64,000 nucleotides of DNA, taken from positions 1 to 64,000 of the forward strand of contig NZ_JAACJS010000006.1 of the NCBI RefSeq assembly GCF_009939005.1, read 5' to 3'. The notes below the pieces were generated by a model. That model was not told where the DNA came from and ran no database searches. It saw only the letters and a program-made list of their open reading frames with translations. A program made the position numbers and the translations under genes. Shown piece after piece: positions 49,901 to 57,946 of the stretch; positions within the stretch are counted from its first letter, which is position 1; each line of letters starts with the position of its first letter. This DNA is from Sediminibacterium roseum (lineage in GTDB: Bacteria; Bacteroidota; Bacteroidia; Chitinophagales; Chitinophagaceae).

Positions 49901-52900
49901 CAACGGCCCGGCTTATACGCACATCGTAAGGGATGAAGTGGAGCCGGGAGAAGAAGCAACCTTCCTCACAGGCATACGCCCTGAACGCGTATTCATCATC
50001 AAACAAACAGAACATCCTGTTGCCGCAAAAACGCGGACCGAATACAATTTCAGTTATGCGAACAAGGGCGTTCATACGATCAATTATACGCCGGACGAAA
50101 AAGACCGCGGCAATGTTACGATCAACGAAGTGTTTGTGTACAACAACAGGGTATATGCAAACAGTTACGTTGTAAAGGTTCCATGGACAAACAAGATGCT
50201 CAGCATTGGTTATGAAAGCTACCGCGACAAAACGGAACCCGGCAGCAAAGAAAAATGGACCGTAACCGTAAAAGGAAAAGACGGCAATAAAGTTGCTGCG
50301 GAATTATTAACAGGCATGTACGATGCATCGCTCGACCAGTTCAAACCGCACAGCTGGGCAAAACCGGAGCTCTGGGCCAGCAACGTGAGAACGAATTTCC
50401 AGTTCCAGCAGAATTTCCGCATCGCGGTTACCAGTGAAGAAAATTACCTGCCGATGCCAACGGCAGCTGTAACTGAAAATACTTTCGACCAGTTTATTTA
50501 CGATGCAACAACCTATTGGTCGCTGAAACACATGCCGGCTCCGCCAAAACTGTATGAATCGTTTGCCGGCAGCGTTGCAGGAGCAAGGGTGGGTTATGGC
50601 GATCAGGTATTGTATGAGAAAGTGGTTACAGATGTCAGAACAATCAAATCAATGGCACCCGGCACGGTACAGATCCGCGGCCAGGCGTCTGCGAACGGGG
50701 CCACCGCGCCTTTGTATGTTGTTGATGGGAAAATTGTTTCAGACATAGCCGCCATTGCGCCCGGTGATATCGTGTCAACCGAAGTATTAACGCAGGAGCA
50801 GGGCGCCGCCATCTGGGGTGCGAGAGCAGCCAACGGAGTGATCGTGATCACAACAAAAAATGCAGCCGCAACACCGGTGGAGATCGTTGTAAGGAAAAAC
50901 TTTAATGAAACAGCATTCTTCTTCCCGCAACTTTATGCAGACAGCACCGGCAAATTCAGTTTCAGTTTTACGATGCCGGAATCGCTGACCAAATGGAAAT
51001 GGATGACGCTTGCACACACCAGGGATCTTGCTTTTGGCGCAGGCAGCACCACCATCCTCACCCAGAAAAAAGTAATGGTACAGGCCAATGCCCCAAGGTT
51101 CATGCGCGAAGGCGACAATATGGAATTCAGCGGGAAGATCGTAAACATGACGGAGAAAGAAATCACAGGACAGGTAACACTCGAACTCATCGATCCCGTA
51201 AGCAACACTTCGGTTGACGGATGGTTTCAGAATGTTTTTCCATTGCAATATTTTACGGTGGAAGCAGGGCAAAGCTTCGCGGTAAAGTTCCCGATACAGA
51301 TCCCCTTCAGCTACAACCGCCCGTTAACCTGGCGCATCAAAGCAGTATCGGGCGATATGGGTGACGGGGAAGAGAATACATTACCTGTATTAACAAACCG
51401 CATGCTTGTTACGGAAACATTACCCCTGTTTTTACCAAACGATACAACACAACATTTTGTATTAAGCAAATTAAAAAACAACAAAAGCGAAAGCTTAACA
51501 AACGAGGCCATCACCATCGAATACAGCACCAACCCGGTATGGTACGCCGTACAGGCATTGCCTTACCTGATGGAATATCCATACGAATGTGCTGAACAGA
51601 CTTTCAACCGTTTGTATGCGAACGCGCTTGCATCGTACATTGTAAACAAACACCCGAAACTGAAACAGGTTTTTGAACAATGGAAAAAAGACAGCAGCAC
51701 CTTAAAAAGCAACCTGCAGAAAAACGAAGAACTCAAACAGATCCTTCTCCAGGAAACACCATGGGTGATGCAGGCAGAAAGCGAAGCGCAGCAACGCAAA
51801 AACATAAGCCTGCTGTTTGATCTCGCCAGGATCGGTTCGCAAACAGAAACACTGGTTGAAAAACTCAGGGACATGCAATTGCCGAACGGATCGTTCCCAT
51901 GGTTCAAGGGGGGAAACGAAGACAGGTACATCACGAATTACATACTTACGGGTATTGGAAAATTGAAACGCCTCGGCGCACTATCGCCCGAGCTTAGCCA
52001 GCGCATGCGCAATATCCTGGTTAGCGCGTTGAAATACGAAGACGCAAAAATTGCCGCCGACTACAATTGGCTGATCAAAAACAAAGCGGACCTGGCCAAA
52101 CAGCAGGTATCCCCCAGCCAGATCGATTACCTGTTCATGCGCAGTTTCTTCAGGGATATTGCCATTCAATCCCAAAAAGAATACGATTACTATTTTGGGC
52201 AGGCAAAACAATTCTGGATCAAACAAAACAATTATTACAAGGCGAAGCTTGGGTTGGTCTTCCTGCGCAGCAACGAAGAAAAACTCGCGTCAGCAACCAT
52301 CTTCCCGGCATTGCTGGAGAACACGGTAATGGATTCGAAACAGGGTATGTACTGGAAAACAACCTATACCGGTTTCTGGTACCAGTCACCCATCGAACAC
52401 CAAAGCATGATGATCGCTTTCGCAGCTGAACTGAACCTGAACAAACCCGACCCGGCGCTTGTAAAAAACATCAATGCGATGAAAACATGGTTGCTTCTCA
52501 ATAAGCAAACCAACAACTGGCGCACCACCATCGCAACAGCCGATGCATGCTACGCGCTGCTGTTAAATGGAACCGATTGGCTCGATGCAGAAAAAACCGT
52601 TACCATCGAACTCGGCAAAACAACATTGAGCAACACAAATGAAAAAACAGAAGCGGGCACAGGCTATTTCAAAAAAAGGATCGATGGAAAAAATGTAACG
52701 CCGGCAATGGGCGATATCACTGTCACGGTCAATTCCAAAAACCAGTCGCGGCCTTCCGCCACAAACACATCCCCGAGTTGGGGCAATATTTACTGGCAGT
52801 ATTTTGAGGACCTTGACAAGATCACACCCGCGGCAACGCCGTTATCGGTCACCAAAAAATTGTTCATACAACGCAATACCGATAAGGGTGTGGTGCTCGA

Positions 52901-53261
52901 TCCTGTTAAAGACAACGAAGAACTGAAAACCGGCGATAAAATAATTGTACGCCTCGAGCTCCGCAGCGATCGTGACATTGATTACTTACACCTGAAAGAC
53001 ATGCGCGCCGCCAGCATGGAGCCTGTGAATGTATTGAGCGGGTACAAATGGCAGGATGGATTGGGCTATTACGAAAACACCAAAGACGCAAGCACCAATT
53101 TTTTCATCGATCATTTGAGAAAGGGGACTTATGTTTTTGATTATCCATTGTTCATCACACACACGGGTATCTTCTCGGTGGGCACCGCGAGCATACAATG
53201 TATGTATGCGCCGGAGTTTACGTCCCATTCGGGGGGAATCAGGATCCGCGTGTCGAAATAG
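46989..53261 (+). CDS. alpha-2-macroglobulin family protein with inserted TonB-plug-like module
   Basis: 2090 residues with a signal peptide (ending AWAQ). A helical N-terminal region (about 20-340) precedes macroglobulin beta domains; the MG2 motif MDRSIYRPGQQIFFKG is near 595 and further MG strands follow. Residues about 1205-1300 are unusual: VQIRG, APLYVVDGKIVSD, IAPGDIVSTEVL and GARAANGVIVITTK match the plug of SusC/TonB receptors. Then the A2M core (FFFPQLYADSTGKFSFSF), the thioester site YECAEQ (Cys1534, Gln1537) and a helical thioester domain (PNGSFPWFKGG). A conserved C-terminal MG domain ends it. A2Ms trap proteases covalently in the periplasm. Expressed alone; no PBP1C partner is adjacent. 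Confidence 0.9.
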   Translation: MTARIFTFVLALTFSLGAWAQQDTVFQKEWKEIDNNIEKDDLTKTALAKVNQLYKRAKQRQLNDQVVKALLYRFALEQRVVEDNRVAAIHTLKEEIRATTDPVQRAILYNNLAQQYIFYYNRVRWTIRDRAQTVNTPKGSITTWSDGDFADSIRAAFASALQYKDILKQKKNALYGAIIIKGDSLNLRPTLFDLVAHAAIDHFRYSIFPPTAKGEFLLSDPNTLKPAEVFLSSQVKTNDSSSYKWLTLDLYKQLIQFHRNDADKNALVTVDLERIEWVHEAAVFAGKDALYKETLEKLINQYPDVTATAHVWYLLAALESDKAGAYSALQDTANRYGYVTALQLIEKGLSHFKGNNTGVAEMKNLAAQIKRVELRTETELVNVPGKPILASVIYRNTPALYGRIIRVMPNDTVFDRTAINFTHAAARVPYRMFAQQLPASEDHQQHTAAFKIDQLPAGYYVLMTSNNSGFVDSADKISVQYFHVSSISYVKTTGRLFVLNRQTGEPMKNVKVITTKQTYVPGTRTNRIDTVAVTNTDQNGMVSTSATENSTAGMNMGYIFVTPGDTLNTYASEYIYRNTERQNAPDTYEKQNRKVFFFMDRSIYRPGQQIFFKGIATTKDFETKLSKLITKDSVKVYLRDANGKTIDSLTGAPNSYGSFAGKFNIPQNVLTGTFYLEARDFYSSQYFQVEEYKRPTFDVTIDKPKGSYRLNDVITITGTAKAFSGNMIDGASVNYNITRNKRFLDPWFRRIAPGRDNGAQIAHGVVKTNAQGKFTIQFPAFADDITDSTGDPVFEFNISTDVTDVSGETRSASAKVNVGFKSLLLEITANQTGNKDSAQTILINTTNFSQEKEPAQVKVMVYKLIEQPIKRQRLLSQPDQFILSKEEFSKYFPDDQYGDEPELQNWPSTGIAFEETIYTKDQAGVTVPAGKLSAGRYRIVAITTDKLGKEVKQTGYLLLFDKNDMAAFLLNNGPAYTHIVRDEVEPGEEATFLTGIRPERVFIIKQTEHPVAAKTRTEYNFSYANKGVHTINYTPDEKDRGNVTINEVFVYNNRVYANSYVVKVPWTNKMLSIGYESYRDKTEPGSKEKWTVTVKGKDGNKVAAELLTGMYDASLDQFKPHSWAKPELWASNVRTNFQFQQNFRIAVTSEENYLPMPTAAVTENTFDQFIYDATTYWSLKHMPAPPKLYESFAGSVAGARVGYGDQVLYEKVVTDVRTIKSMAPGTVQIRGQASANGATAPLYVVDGKIVSDIAAIAPGDIVSTEVLTQEQGAAIWGARAANGVIVITTKNAAATPVEIVVRKNFNETAFFFPQLYADSTGKFSFSFTMPESLTKWKWMTLAHTRDLAFGAGSTTILTQKKVMVQANAPRFMREGDNMEFSGKIVNMTEKEITGQVTLELIDPVSNTSVDGWFQNVFPLQYFTVEAGQSFAVKFPIQIPFSYNRPLTWRIKAVSGDMGDGEENTLPVLTNRMLVTETLPLFLPNDTTQHFVLSKLKNNKSESLTNEAITIEYSTNPVWYAVQALPYLMEYPYECAEQTFNRLYANALASYIVNKHPKLKQVFEQWKKDSSTLKSNLQKNEELKQILLQETPWVMQAESEAQQRKNISLLFDLARIGSQTETLVEKLRDMQLPNGSFPWFKGGNEDRYITNYILTGIGKLKRLGALSPELSQRMRNILVSALKYEDAKIAADYNWLIKNKADLAKQQVSPSQIDYLFMRSFFRDIAIQSQKEYDYYFGQAKQFWIKQNNYYKAKLGLVFLRSNEEKLASATIFPALLENTVMDSKQGMYWKTTYTGFWYQSPIEHQSMMIAFAAELNLNKPDPALVKNINAMKTWLLLNKQTNNWRTTIATADACYALLLNGTDWLDAEKTVTIELGKTTLSNTNEKTEAGTGYFKKRIDGKNVTPAMGDITVTVNSKNQSRPSATNTSPSWGNIYWQYFEDLDKITPAATPLSVTKKLFIQRNTDKGVVLDPVKDNEELKTGDKIIVRLELRSDRDIDYLHLKDMRAASMEPVNVLSGYKWQDGLGYYENTKDASTNFFIDHLRKGTYVFDYPLFITHTGIFSVGTASIQCMYAPEFTSHSGGIRIRVSK

Positions 53262-53306
53262 GATTGGCAAAAAAGGAACGAAGAAAATTAGCTTACCGGA
53301 AAACCT

Positions 53307-53314
53307 TTTCTTTG
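53307..53314 (+). promoter_or_regulatory. possible -7 box, near-leaderless start
   Basis: TTTCTTTG differs from TAnnTTTG at one position and lies 4 nt before the ATG at 53319. Confidence 0.35.
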
Positions 53315-53318
53315 CGGA

Positions 53319-54377
53319 ATGAATGTTGACTACCTCATCATCGGCCAAGGCATTACCGGAACTTTCCTGAGCCGCGACCTGCTGCGTGCGGGCAAAACCG
53401 TGTGTGTGATTGATGAGGGCAAACCCTTTACAGCTTCAAAGGTGGCAAGCGGGGTAATCAACCCCATCACCGGAAGGCGGCTGGTGAGAACCTGGGAGAT
53501 CGAAAAACTGATGCCTTATGCAGTAAAAGCGTACAAAGAATGGGAGAATACCAACGGCTCGCTGGTACGCCAATGCAACATCCTGGATTTTCATCCCACA
53601 CCGCAGATGGTGATGGCCTTTGCGGAGCGGCAGCCCATCGAAAAAGAGTACCTGAAAACACCGGCAGATACAGATCGGTGGAGAAATTATTTCAACTACC
53701 ATTTCAGTATCGGGGAAATTGATCCCTGCTGGCTGATCGACATCAACACGTTACTGGAAACATGGCGCGCGCAGTTACTAAGCGAAAACAACCTCCTGGA
53801 AACCACGTTCAAATGGGAAGATTGCAAAGTGGAACCCGACCACATCACCTGGAACAACATCACCGCAGGAAAGATCATCTGCTGCGAAGGTGTGGCAGGC
53901 TTTGAAAATCCATGGTTTCGTCTTTTACCTTATGCAAGAAATAAGGGACAGGCCATCATTGCCAGCATCCCCGGGTTGCCGCGTACAAATATTTACAAAC
54001 AGGGCATCAACATTGTTCCCTGGAAAGAGGATCTTTTCTGGATCGGCTCAACGTATGAGTGGGATTTTTCAGACACGAATCCTTCGGCCGACTTCAGGAA
54101 AAAAGTTGAGGAGCAACTCAGGCACTGGCTCAGGATCCCTTTCGAGATTGTTGACCACATGGCCTCCGAGCGCCCGGCCAATATGGAACGCAGGCCTTTT
54201 GCGGGCTTACATCCTGTGATGCCCTCTGTTGGGGTATTCAACGGCATGGGAACAAAAGGCTGCTCGCTTACCCCCTATTTTTCAAATGAATTCACCAACC
54301 ACCTCCTTCACCAGGCGCCCCTTTCGCCGCAGGTGGATGTACGGCGGTTCACAAAAATTTTGGGGCGTGCGGTATAG
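53319..54377 (+). CDS. FAD-dependent oxidoreductase, DAO family
   Basis: 352 residues. The N-terminal dinucleotide motif VDYLIIGQGITGTFLSRDLL (G-x-G-x-x-G) and VIDEG acidic strand end bind FAD. KVASGVINPITGRRLVRTW is the second conserved DAO segment; RNKGQAIIASIPGLP and the C-terminal RPFAGLHPVMPSVGVFNGMGTKG resemble amine and D-amino-acid oxidases or MnmC/ThiO-like members. The substrate cannot be told. Cytosolic, no signal. It starts 57 bp after the A2M stop, with its own probable promoter, so operon membership is uncertain. Confidence 0.85.
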   Translation: MNVDYLIIGQGITGTFLSRDLLRAGKTVCVIDEGKPFTASKVASGVINPITGRRLVRTWEIEKLMPYAVKAYKEWENTNGSLVRQCNILDFHPTPQMVMAFAERQPIEKEYLKTPADTDRWRNYFNYHFSIGEIDPCWLIDINTLLETWRAQLLSENNLLETTFKWEDCKVEPDHITWNNITAGKIICCEGVAGFENPWFRLLPYARNKGQAIIASIPGLPRTNIYKQGINIVPWKEDLFWIGSTYEWDFSDTNPSADFRKKVEEQLRHWLRIPFEIVDHMASERPANMERRPFAGLHPVMPSVGVFNGMGTKGCSLTPYFSNEFTNHLLHQAPLSPQVDVRRFTKILGRAV

Positions 54378-54390
54378 GTTTCATTATTTT

Positions 54391-54484
54391 TATTGCCACG
54401 GATTTCACGGAAGAACACAGATAAAGTAGCGGGCATGGATTTGTCTTAGCCCATCTGTGTGCTTCCGTGAAATCCGTGGCAATA
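54391..54484. repeat. REP-like long palindrome, copy 2
   Basis: Two 32-bp arms (54391-54422 and 54453-54484) with a single mismatch enclose a 30-nt loop. The arm shares most of its first 24 bases with the copy at 19680-19769, including the CAC-spaced microrepeats. It lies just after the FAD oxidoreductase stop, in a gap where a terminator would be expected. Confidence 0.85.
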
Positions 54485-54496
54485 AAACGGCCAAGC

Positions 54497-54898
54497 ATGT
54501 CCTCACCCCAAAACACCTACCGCATACCCGTATCGTTCCGGAGAATGGAGAACCTCCACATCGTGTTCTGGCTCTTCAAAGATGTTGCCTGGTGCATGGT
54601 ATGGCGGCCCTTGGGGATTGTGATGGTCTTTCCTACGCTCATCATCTCCATCATCATCGCCTGGCGCACAAGAAGGATCGTGTCTGAACTCTGCCACAAC
54701 CTCGCCATCACCATCTGGATCACGGCCAACTCGTACTGGATGATCAGCGAGTTCATGGAATTCGATACCCGGCCGCTGTTTGGCGCCTACACTTTCAAAC
54801 ACCTCGCCATCATACCGTTCACCCTCGGATTACTCTGTCTTGCCTTCTATTACCTCTGGTGGAAACCACGCCACCCGGACGAGATGGAAACAATGTAG
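54497..54898 (+). CDS. small integral membrane protein
   Basis: 133 residues from the ATG at 54497. An in-frame ATG at 54467 lies inside the palindrome at 54453-54484 and is rejected. Three or four membrane segments: about 35-60 (MVWRPLGIVMVFPTLIISII), 70-90 (LAITIWITANSYWMI), 105-125 (LAIIPFTLGLLCLAFYYLWW). The ends are hydrophilic (SSPQNTYRIPVSFRRMENLH and KPRHPDEMETM). No family recognised. Confidence 0.65.
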   Translation: MSSPQNTYRIPVSFRRMENLHIVFWLFKDVAWCMVWRPLGIVMVFPTLIISIIIAWRTRRIVSELCHNLAITIWITANSYWMISEFMEFDTRPLFGAYTFKHLAIIPFTLGLLCLAFYYLWWKPRHPDEMETM

Positions 54899-55381
54899 AA
54901 ACATCAAGTTTTGCAACAATATTTCAGTCTACGTCTGGCGCCGGATGGTTTTGTAACAATGTTGCACTCTTACCGCTCAAACCAGATATCGCCTGTTTAA
55001 ACCCGATAAATACCACTCATCACACATACTTTACCATTGGTAATGGCGCAAGTCCCGCTTGACACGATTGTGCTATGTACTGTGCCCGCCCCGCATATAT
55101 CTTTACCGGATCAAAGTAAATGGAGCCTCGCTCCCATGACATATGAACCATTTGCCCGGATCTCTGCTTTTTAGATTTCGCCAGCACATCAAACCGCCAG
55201 GAAACTAATTCCTACCCGTTCCTCAACCATTTCAGGCCAAAGACAGCACGGTAAATATTTAAGCCGGATCGATGCGTCGTATCCGTAAACAAACAGCTTT
55301 TACCGCTATCTTTCCAATGGCTGCTTCCCGCAGGTGCAGGAGGCTCAGGAACCGTATTAACCAAATTTAACCAGACAACTT
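54899..55381. other. intergenic region without recognisable features
   Basis: 483 bp between the membrane protein and the 55382 lipoprotein. I see no gene, tRNA, hairpin of note or perfect -7 box; TATCTTTC (about 55308) is a weak promoter candidate. Confidence 0.5.
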
Positions 55382-55723
55382 ATGCCAACAACAATGAAAC
55401 CAATCGTATTAGCGATTTTAGGAGCAGCCGCCATCTTTTTTCTTTTATCATGCAGTGAGAAAAAGAACAACGATATAACCACGAACATTAACAAAGACGG
55501 ATCCATCGAAAGTTCGGTGCAGGTAAAACACCTCGACAGCATCAACGACATCCTGGTAACCACCCACACCATCTGGATAAAAAACAACGAATTCAAAACC
55601 GTTGTCTACAGGGATACGTTGCCCGCGCTGGGCCTCACCACCAAAGACGCCGAGAATGAAGAAGGCGAAAAGAAAATAGTACAGGTACAGAAAGAGTACG
55701 AGATCTTTCTCACCATCAGGTAA
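55382..55723 (+). CDS. small lipoprotein of unknown function
   Basis: 113 residues. Lipoprotein signal with lipobox FLLSC (Cys24 from the first ATG, or Cys20 from the ATG at 55394). The mature part is polar: SEKKNNDITTNINKDGSIES, a beta stretch VQVKHLDSINDILVTTHTIW, and a C-terminal KKIVQVQKEYEIFLTI. No family known to me. It starts a tight run with the next lipoprotein (12-bp gap) and the amide ligase. Confidence 0.7.
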   Translation: MPTTMKPIVLAILGAAAIFFLLSCSEKKNNDITTNINKDGSIESSVQVKHLDSINDILVTTHTIWIKNNEFKTVVYRDTLPALGLTTKDAENEEGEKKIVQVQKEYEIFLTIR

Positions 55724-55735
55724 AAGAACAAAACA

Positions 55736-56086
55736 ATGAAGAAATCAAAATACATTGAACTGGTATTGATCACCGCTGCACTGGCATCGTGTAACCAGTC
55801 GAAACCAAAATCAGATTGGGAAGAGAACACGAATCTCCACGTACGCAGCGATTCCACCGCTCCCTACACAAGAGTGCACCGTCAGTATCATGGAAACGGC
55901 ATTGGCACGGCCCTGCTCTGGTACTACGCCTTCCGGCCGTATGGAAACTATTACAACGGAAGGTACAACCATGCCGGCTACTACTCCGGCGCTATCGGCG
56001 CTGCATCCAACATCGGGAGCAACGCTTTCAAAGGAGCCGTAACAAGGGGAGGATTTGGAAAAGGCGGATTCAGCGTAGGGGGATAA
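55736..56086 (+). CDS. glycine-rich lipoprotein, YgiB-like position
   Basis: 116 residues with lipobox AALASC. The mature part ends in a Gly/Tyr/Asn-rich tail (RPYGNYYNGRYNHAGYYSG, then GGFGKGGFSVGG). E. coli ygiB, a lipoprotein with a Gly-rich C-terminus, is paired with ygiC, a glutathionylspermidine-synthase homologue; here the next gene is also such a ligase. A functional match to YgiB is inference from context and composition, not from sequence identity. It lies 50 bp upstream of the ligase. Confidence 0.7.
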   Translation: MKKSKYIELVLITAALASCNQSKPKSDWEENTNLHVRSDSTAPYTRVHRQYHGNGIGTALLWYYAFRPYGNYYNGRYNHAGYYSGAIGAASNIGSNAFKGAVTRGGFGKGGFSVGG

Positions 56087-56136
56087 TATCGAACAACAAA
56101 AACGAAAACCCGGACCCGGGCAAAGAACAGACAACA

Positions 56137-57267
56137 ATGAAAAGACTTACAACAACACCGCGCAACCAATGGCAGGCAGAAGTAGAAAAACTTGGCTTTG
56201 GATTTCATACAACCAATGTTCCTTACTGGGATGAAACGGTGTATTACGAAATGGAGATGAGTGAAATATTGTTCATCGAAAAAGCAACGGCAGAATTGTG
56301 GGACCTATCCCTTGGTGCCGTGCAACATGTGATGGACAACAACCTGTACAGCAAATTTGGCATCCCGGAGTGGATCATCCCGCAGATCGAAAAAAGCTGG
56401 TCCGAGGATCATCCTGCTATTTACGGGAGGTTCGATCTCTGTTACAAGAACGGGGAGCTCAAAATGCTTGAATTCAATGCAGACACACCTACCAGCTTAT
56501 ACGAAGCAGGTATTGTGCAATGGTTCTGGTTACAGGATTTTGACAAGCAGAAGGACCAGTTCAACAGCATTCACGAAAAAATGATCGCTTACTGGAAATA
56601 CCTTAAAACCTATCTCAACCCCGGCGCGCTGTATTTTACCTGTTTGAAAGAAACACTCGAAGACCTTACCAATGTTGAATACATACGCGATTGCGCCATA
56701 CAGGCCGGGCTCGAAACCAAACTTGTTTTCATCGACGATATCGGGTGGAACGATAACACGAAAGAATTTGTTGACCTCGAAAACCAGCCGATCAAAAATA
56801 TTTTCAAACTTTACCCGTGGGAATGGTTGTTGAAAGACGATTTCGGGAAAAACATTTTGCAAGACAGCAACCGCGCCCTGTGGATCGAACCTGCATGGAA
56901 AATGATACTGTCGAACAAGGCCATACTTCCCGTTATGTGGGAACTGTACCCTGATTGTCCTTATTTATTACCCGCGTATTTTGAAGAAAACAAACTGACC
57001 AACTACGTCAAAAAACCCATTCTTTCGCGCGAAGGGGCGAACATCGACCTGGTGATGAAAAACATATCCCTGCAGAAAACAGAAGGAGAATACGGTGCTG
57101 AAGGGTTTATTTACCAGGACCTCTTCACACTTCCCAATTTCTCGGGCCACTATCCCGTGATCGGTTCATGGTTAATCGGCCAGGAGCCGGCAGGCATGGG
57201 CATCCGCGAAGCAGACAACCTGGTTACCGATAACAAGAGCCGCTTTGTTCCGCACCTGATCGGTTAG
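56137..57267 (+). CDS. glutathionylspermidine synthase-like ATP-grasp amide ligase
   Basis: 376 residues from the ATG at 56137. A frame back to 55816 overlaps the lipoprotein in another register and is not real. Family features: WQAEVEKLGFGFHT start, YWDETVYYEMEMSE, FDLCYKNGELKMLEFNADTP, KLYPWEWLLKDDFG, and the ATP-binding PILSREGANIDLV and FVPHLIG end. The full-length trypanosomal and E. coli Gss has an extra amidase domain; only the synthetase domain is here, as in YgiC/YjfC. It probably joins an amine to a carboxyl group; the substrate is unknown. Third gene of its operon. Confidence 0.9.
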   Translation: MKRLTTTPRNQWQAEVEKLGFGFHTTNVPYWDETVYYEMEMSEILFIEKATAELWDLSLGAVQHVMDNNLYSKFGIPEWIIPQIEKSWSEDHPAIYGRFDLCYKNGELKMLEFNADTPTSLYEAGIVQWFWLQDFDKQKDQFNSIHEKMIAYWKYLKTYLNPGALYFTCLKETLEDLTNVEYIRDCAIQAGLETKLVFIDDIGWNDNTKEFVDLENQPIKNIFKLYPWEWLLKDDFGKNILQDSNRALWIEPAWKMILSNKAILPVMWELYPDCPYLLPAYFEENKLTNYVKKPILSREGANIDLVMKNISLQKTEGEYGAEGFIYQDLFTLPNFSGHYPVIGSWLIGQEPAGMGIREADNLVTDNKSRFVPHLIG

Positions 57268-57298
57268 CGCCGCTAAAAACGTTACTGCTATTGAAAAA

Positions 57299-57330
57299 AC
57301 AAACGCGGATCAAAAATGATCCGCGTTTGT
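57299..57330. terminator. bidirectional terminator
   Basis: A 14-bp perfect stem (acaaacgcggatca with tgatccgcgtttgt, 4-nt loop) between the amide ligase and the convergent lipoprotein. Confidence 0.85.
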
Positions 57331-57355
57331 TGATACTTGTGTTCTCTCCAACACC

Positions 57356-57811
57356 TTAATACCTTCTGAAAATATATTTTGAAATGATCCCGCCACTGTA
57401 ATTCGTTGCAATGATCTTATTTCCGGTAAACCGGACATCGTCAAAATACAGGTCGGCAGAACCGCGGGTGTAGCTGTCGTAAACGTGTATCTCAAATGAG
57501 TCGTGCAACTCGTTGTAGTAGGTTCCGTATTCATCATAATAACCGGATGATACACGGCGGATGCTCCAGTTGCCGGTCATGAGGTTGTACCCATCATCGT
57601 ACTGCGCCGCGCCATTGTTGTAAAAGTCGAATACACCGCCCTCAAGCCCTGTGCTTACAGCTCTCCAGCCGTTACCGGTGCTTTGATAGGCTTCGTTCAG
57701 TGTCCACGATCCCGCTACAGGAACATCGGCAACGATCACTGACTTCGTGCAACCCTGTGCCACGAATAAAATGATTAGGAGGAAAGGAATGTAGCGTAAA
57801 CTTTTTTTCAT
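57356..57811 (-). CDS. lipoprotein, lipocalin-like pattern
   Basis: 151 residues, lipobox AQGC. The mature part opens with VAGSWTLNEAYQS, a G-x-W lipocalin-like start, and continues as a Tyr-rich beta barrel-like sequence (GVFDFYNNGAAQYDDGYNLM, GNWSIRRVSSGYYDEY, FEIHVYDSYTRGSADLYFDD). It ends ISKYIFRRY. Outer-membrane lipoproteins of this shape are common in Bacteroidota and of unknown role. Monocistronic. Confidence 0.75.
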   Translation of the reverse strand: MKKSLRYIPFLLIILFVAQGCTKSVIVADVPVAGSWTLNEAYQSTGNGWRAVSTGLEGGVFDFYNNGAAQYDDGYNLMTGNWSIRRVSSGYYDEYGTYYNELHDSFEIHVYDSYTRGSADLYFDDVRFTGNKIIATNYSGGIISKYIFRRY

Positions 57812-57946
57812 ACAACTGAGTTTTGTTCACCCTACTCTATTCAATTCCTTTACCACAATTACATTGAAATAAAAAAAGGCGCGCTTTTAGAAAATCTTTA
57901 ACAATGTGTCGGTGAAAGGATGGTGGTGGCGCGTGAATGGTGCCCG

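Noticed and set aside
55060..55130. Possible tRNA or small RNA in the empty stretch
   Set aside because: No T-loop consensus or cloverleaf pairing could be found.
55816..56136. N-terminal extension of the amide ligase
   Set aside because: It overlaps the lipoprotein gene in another frame and is Arg-rich; the ATG at 56137 begins the conserved domain.
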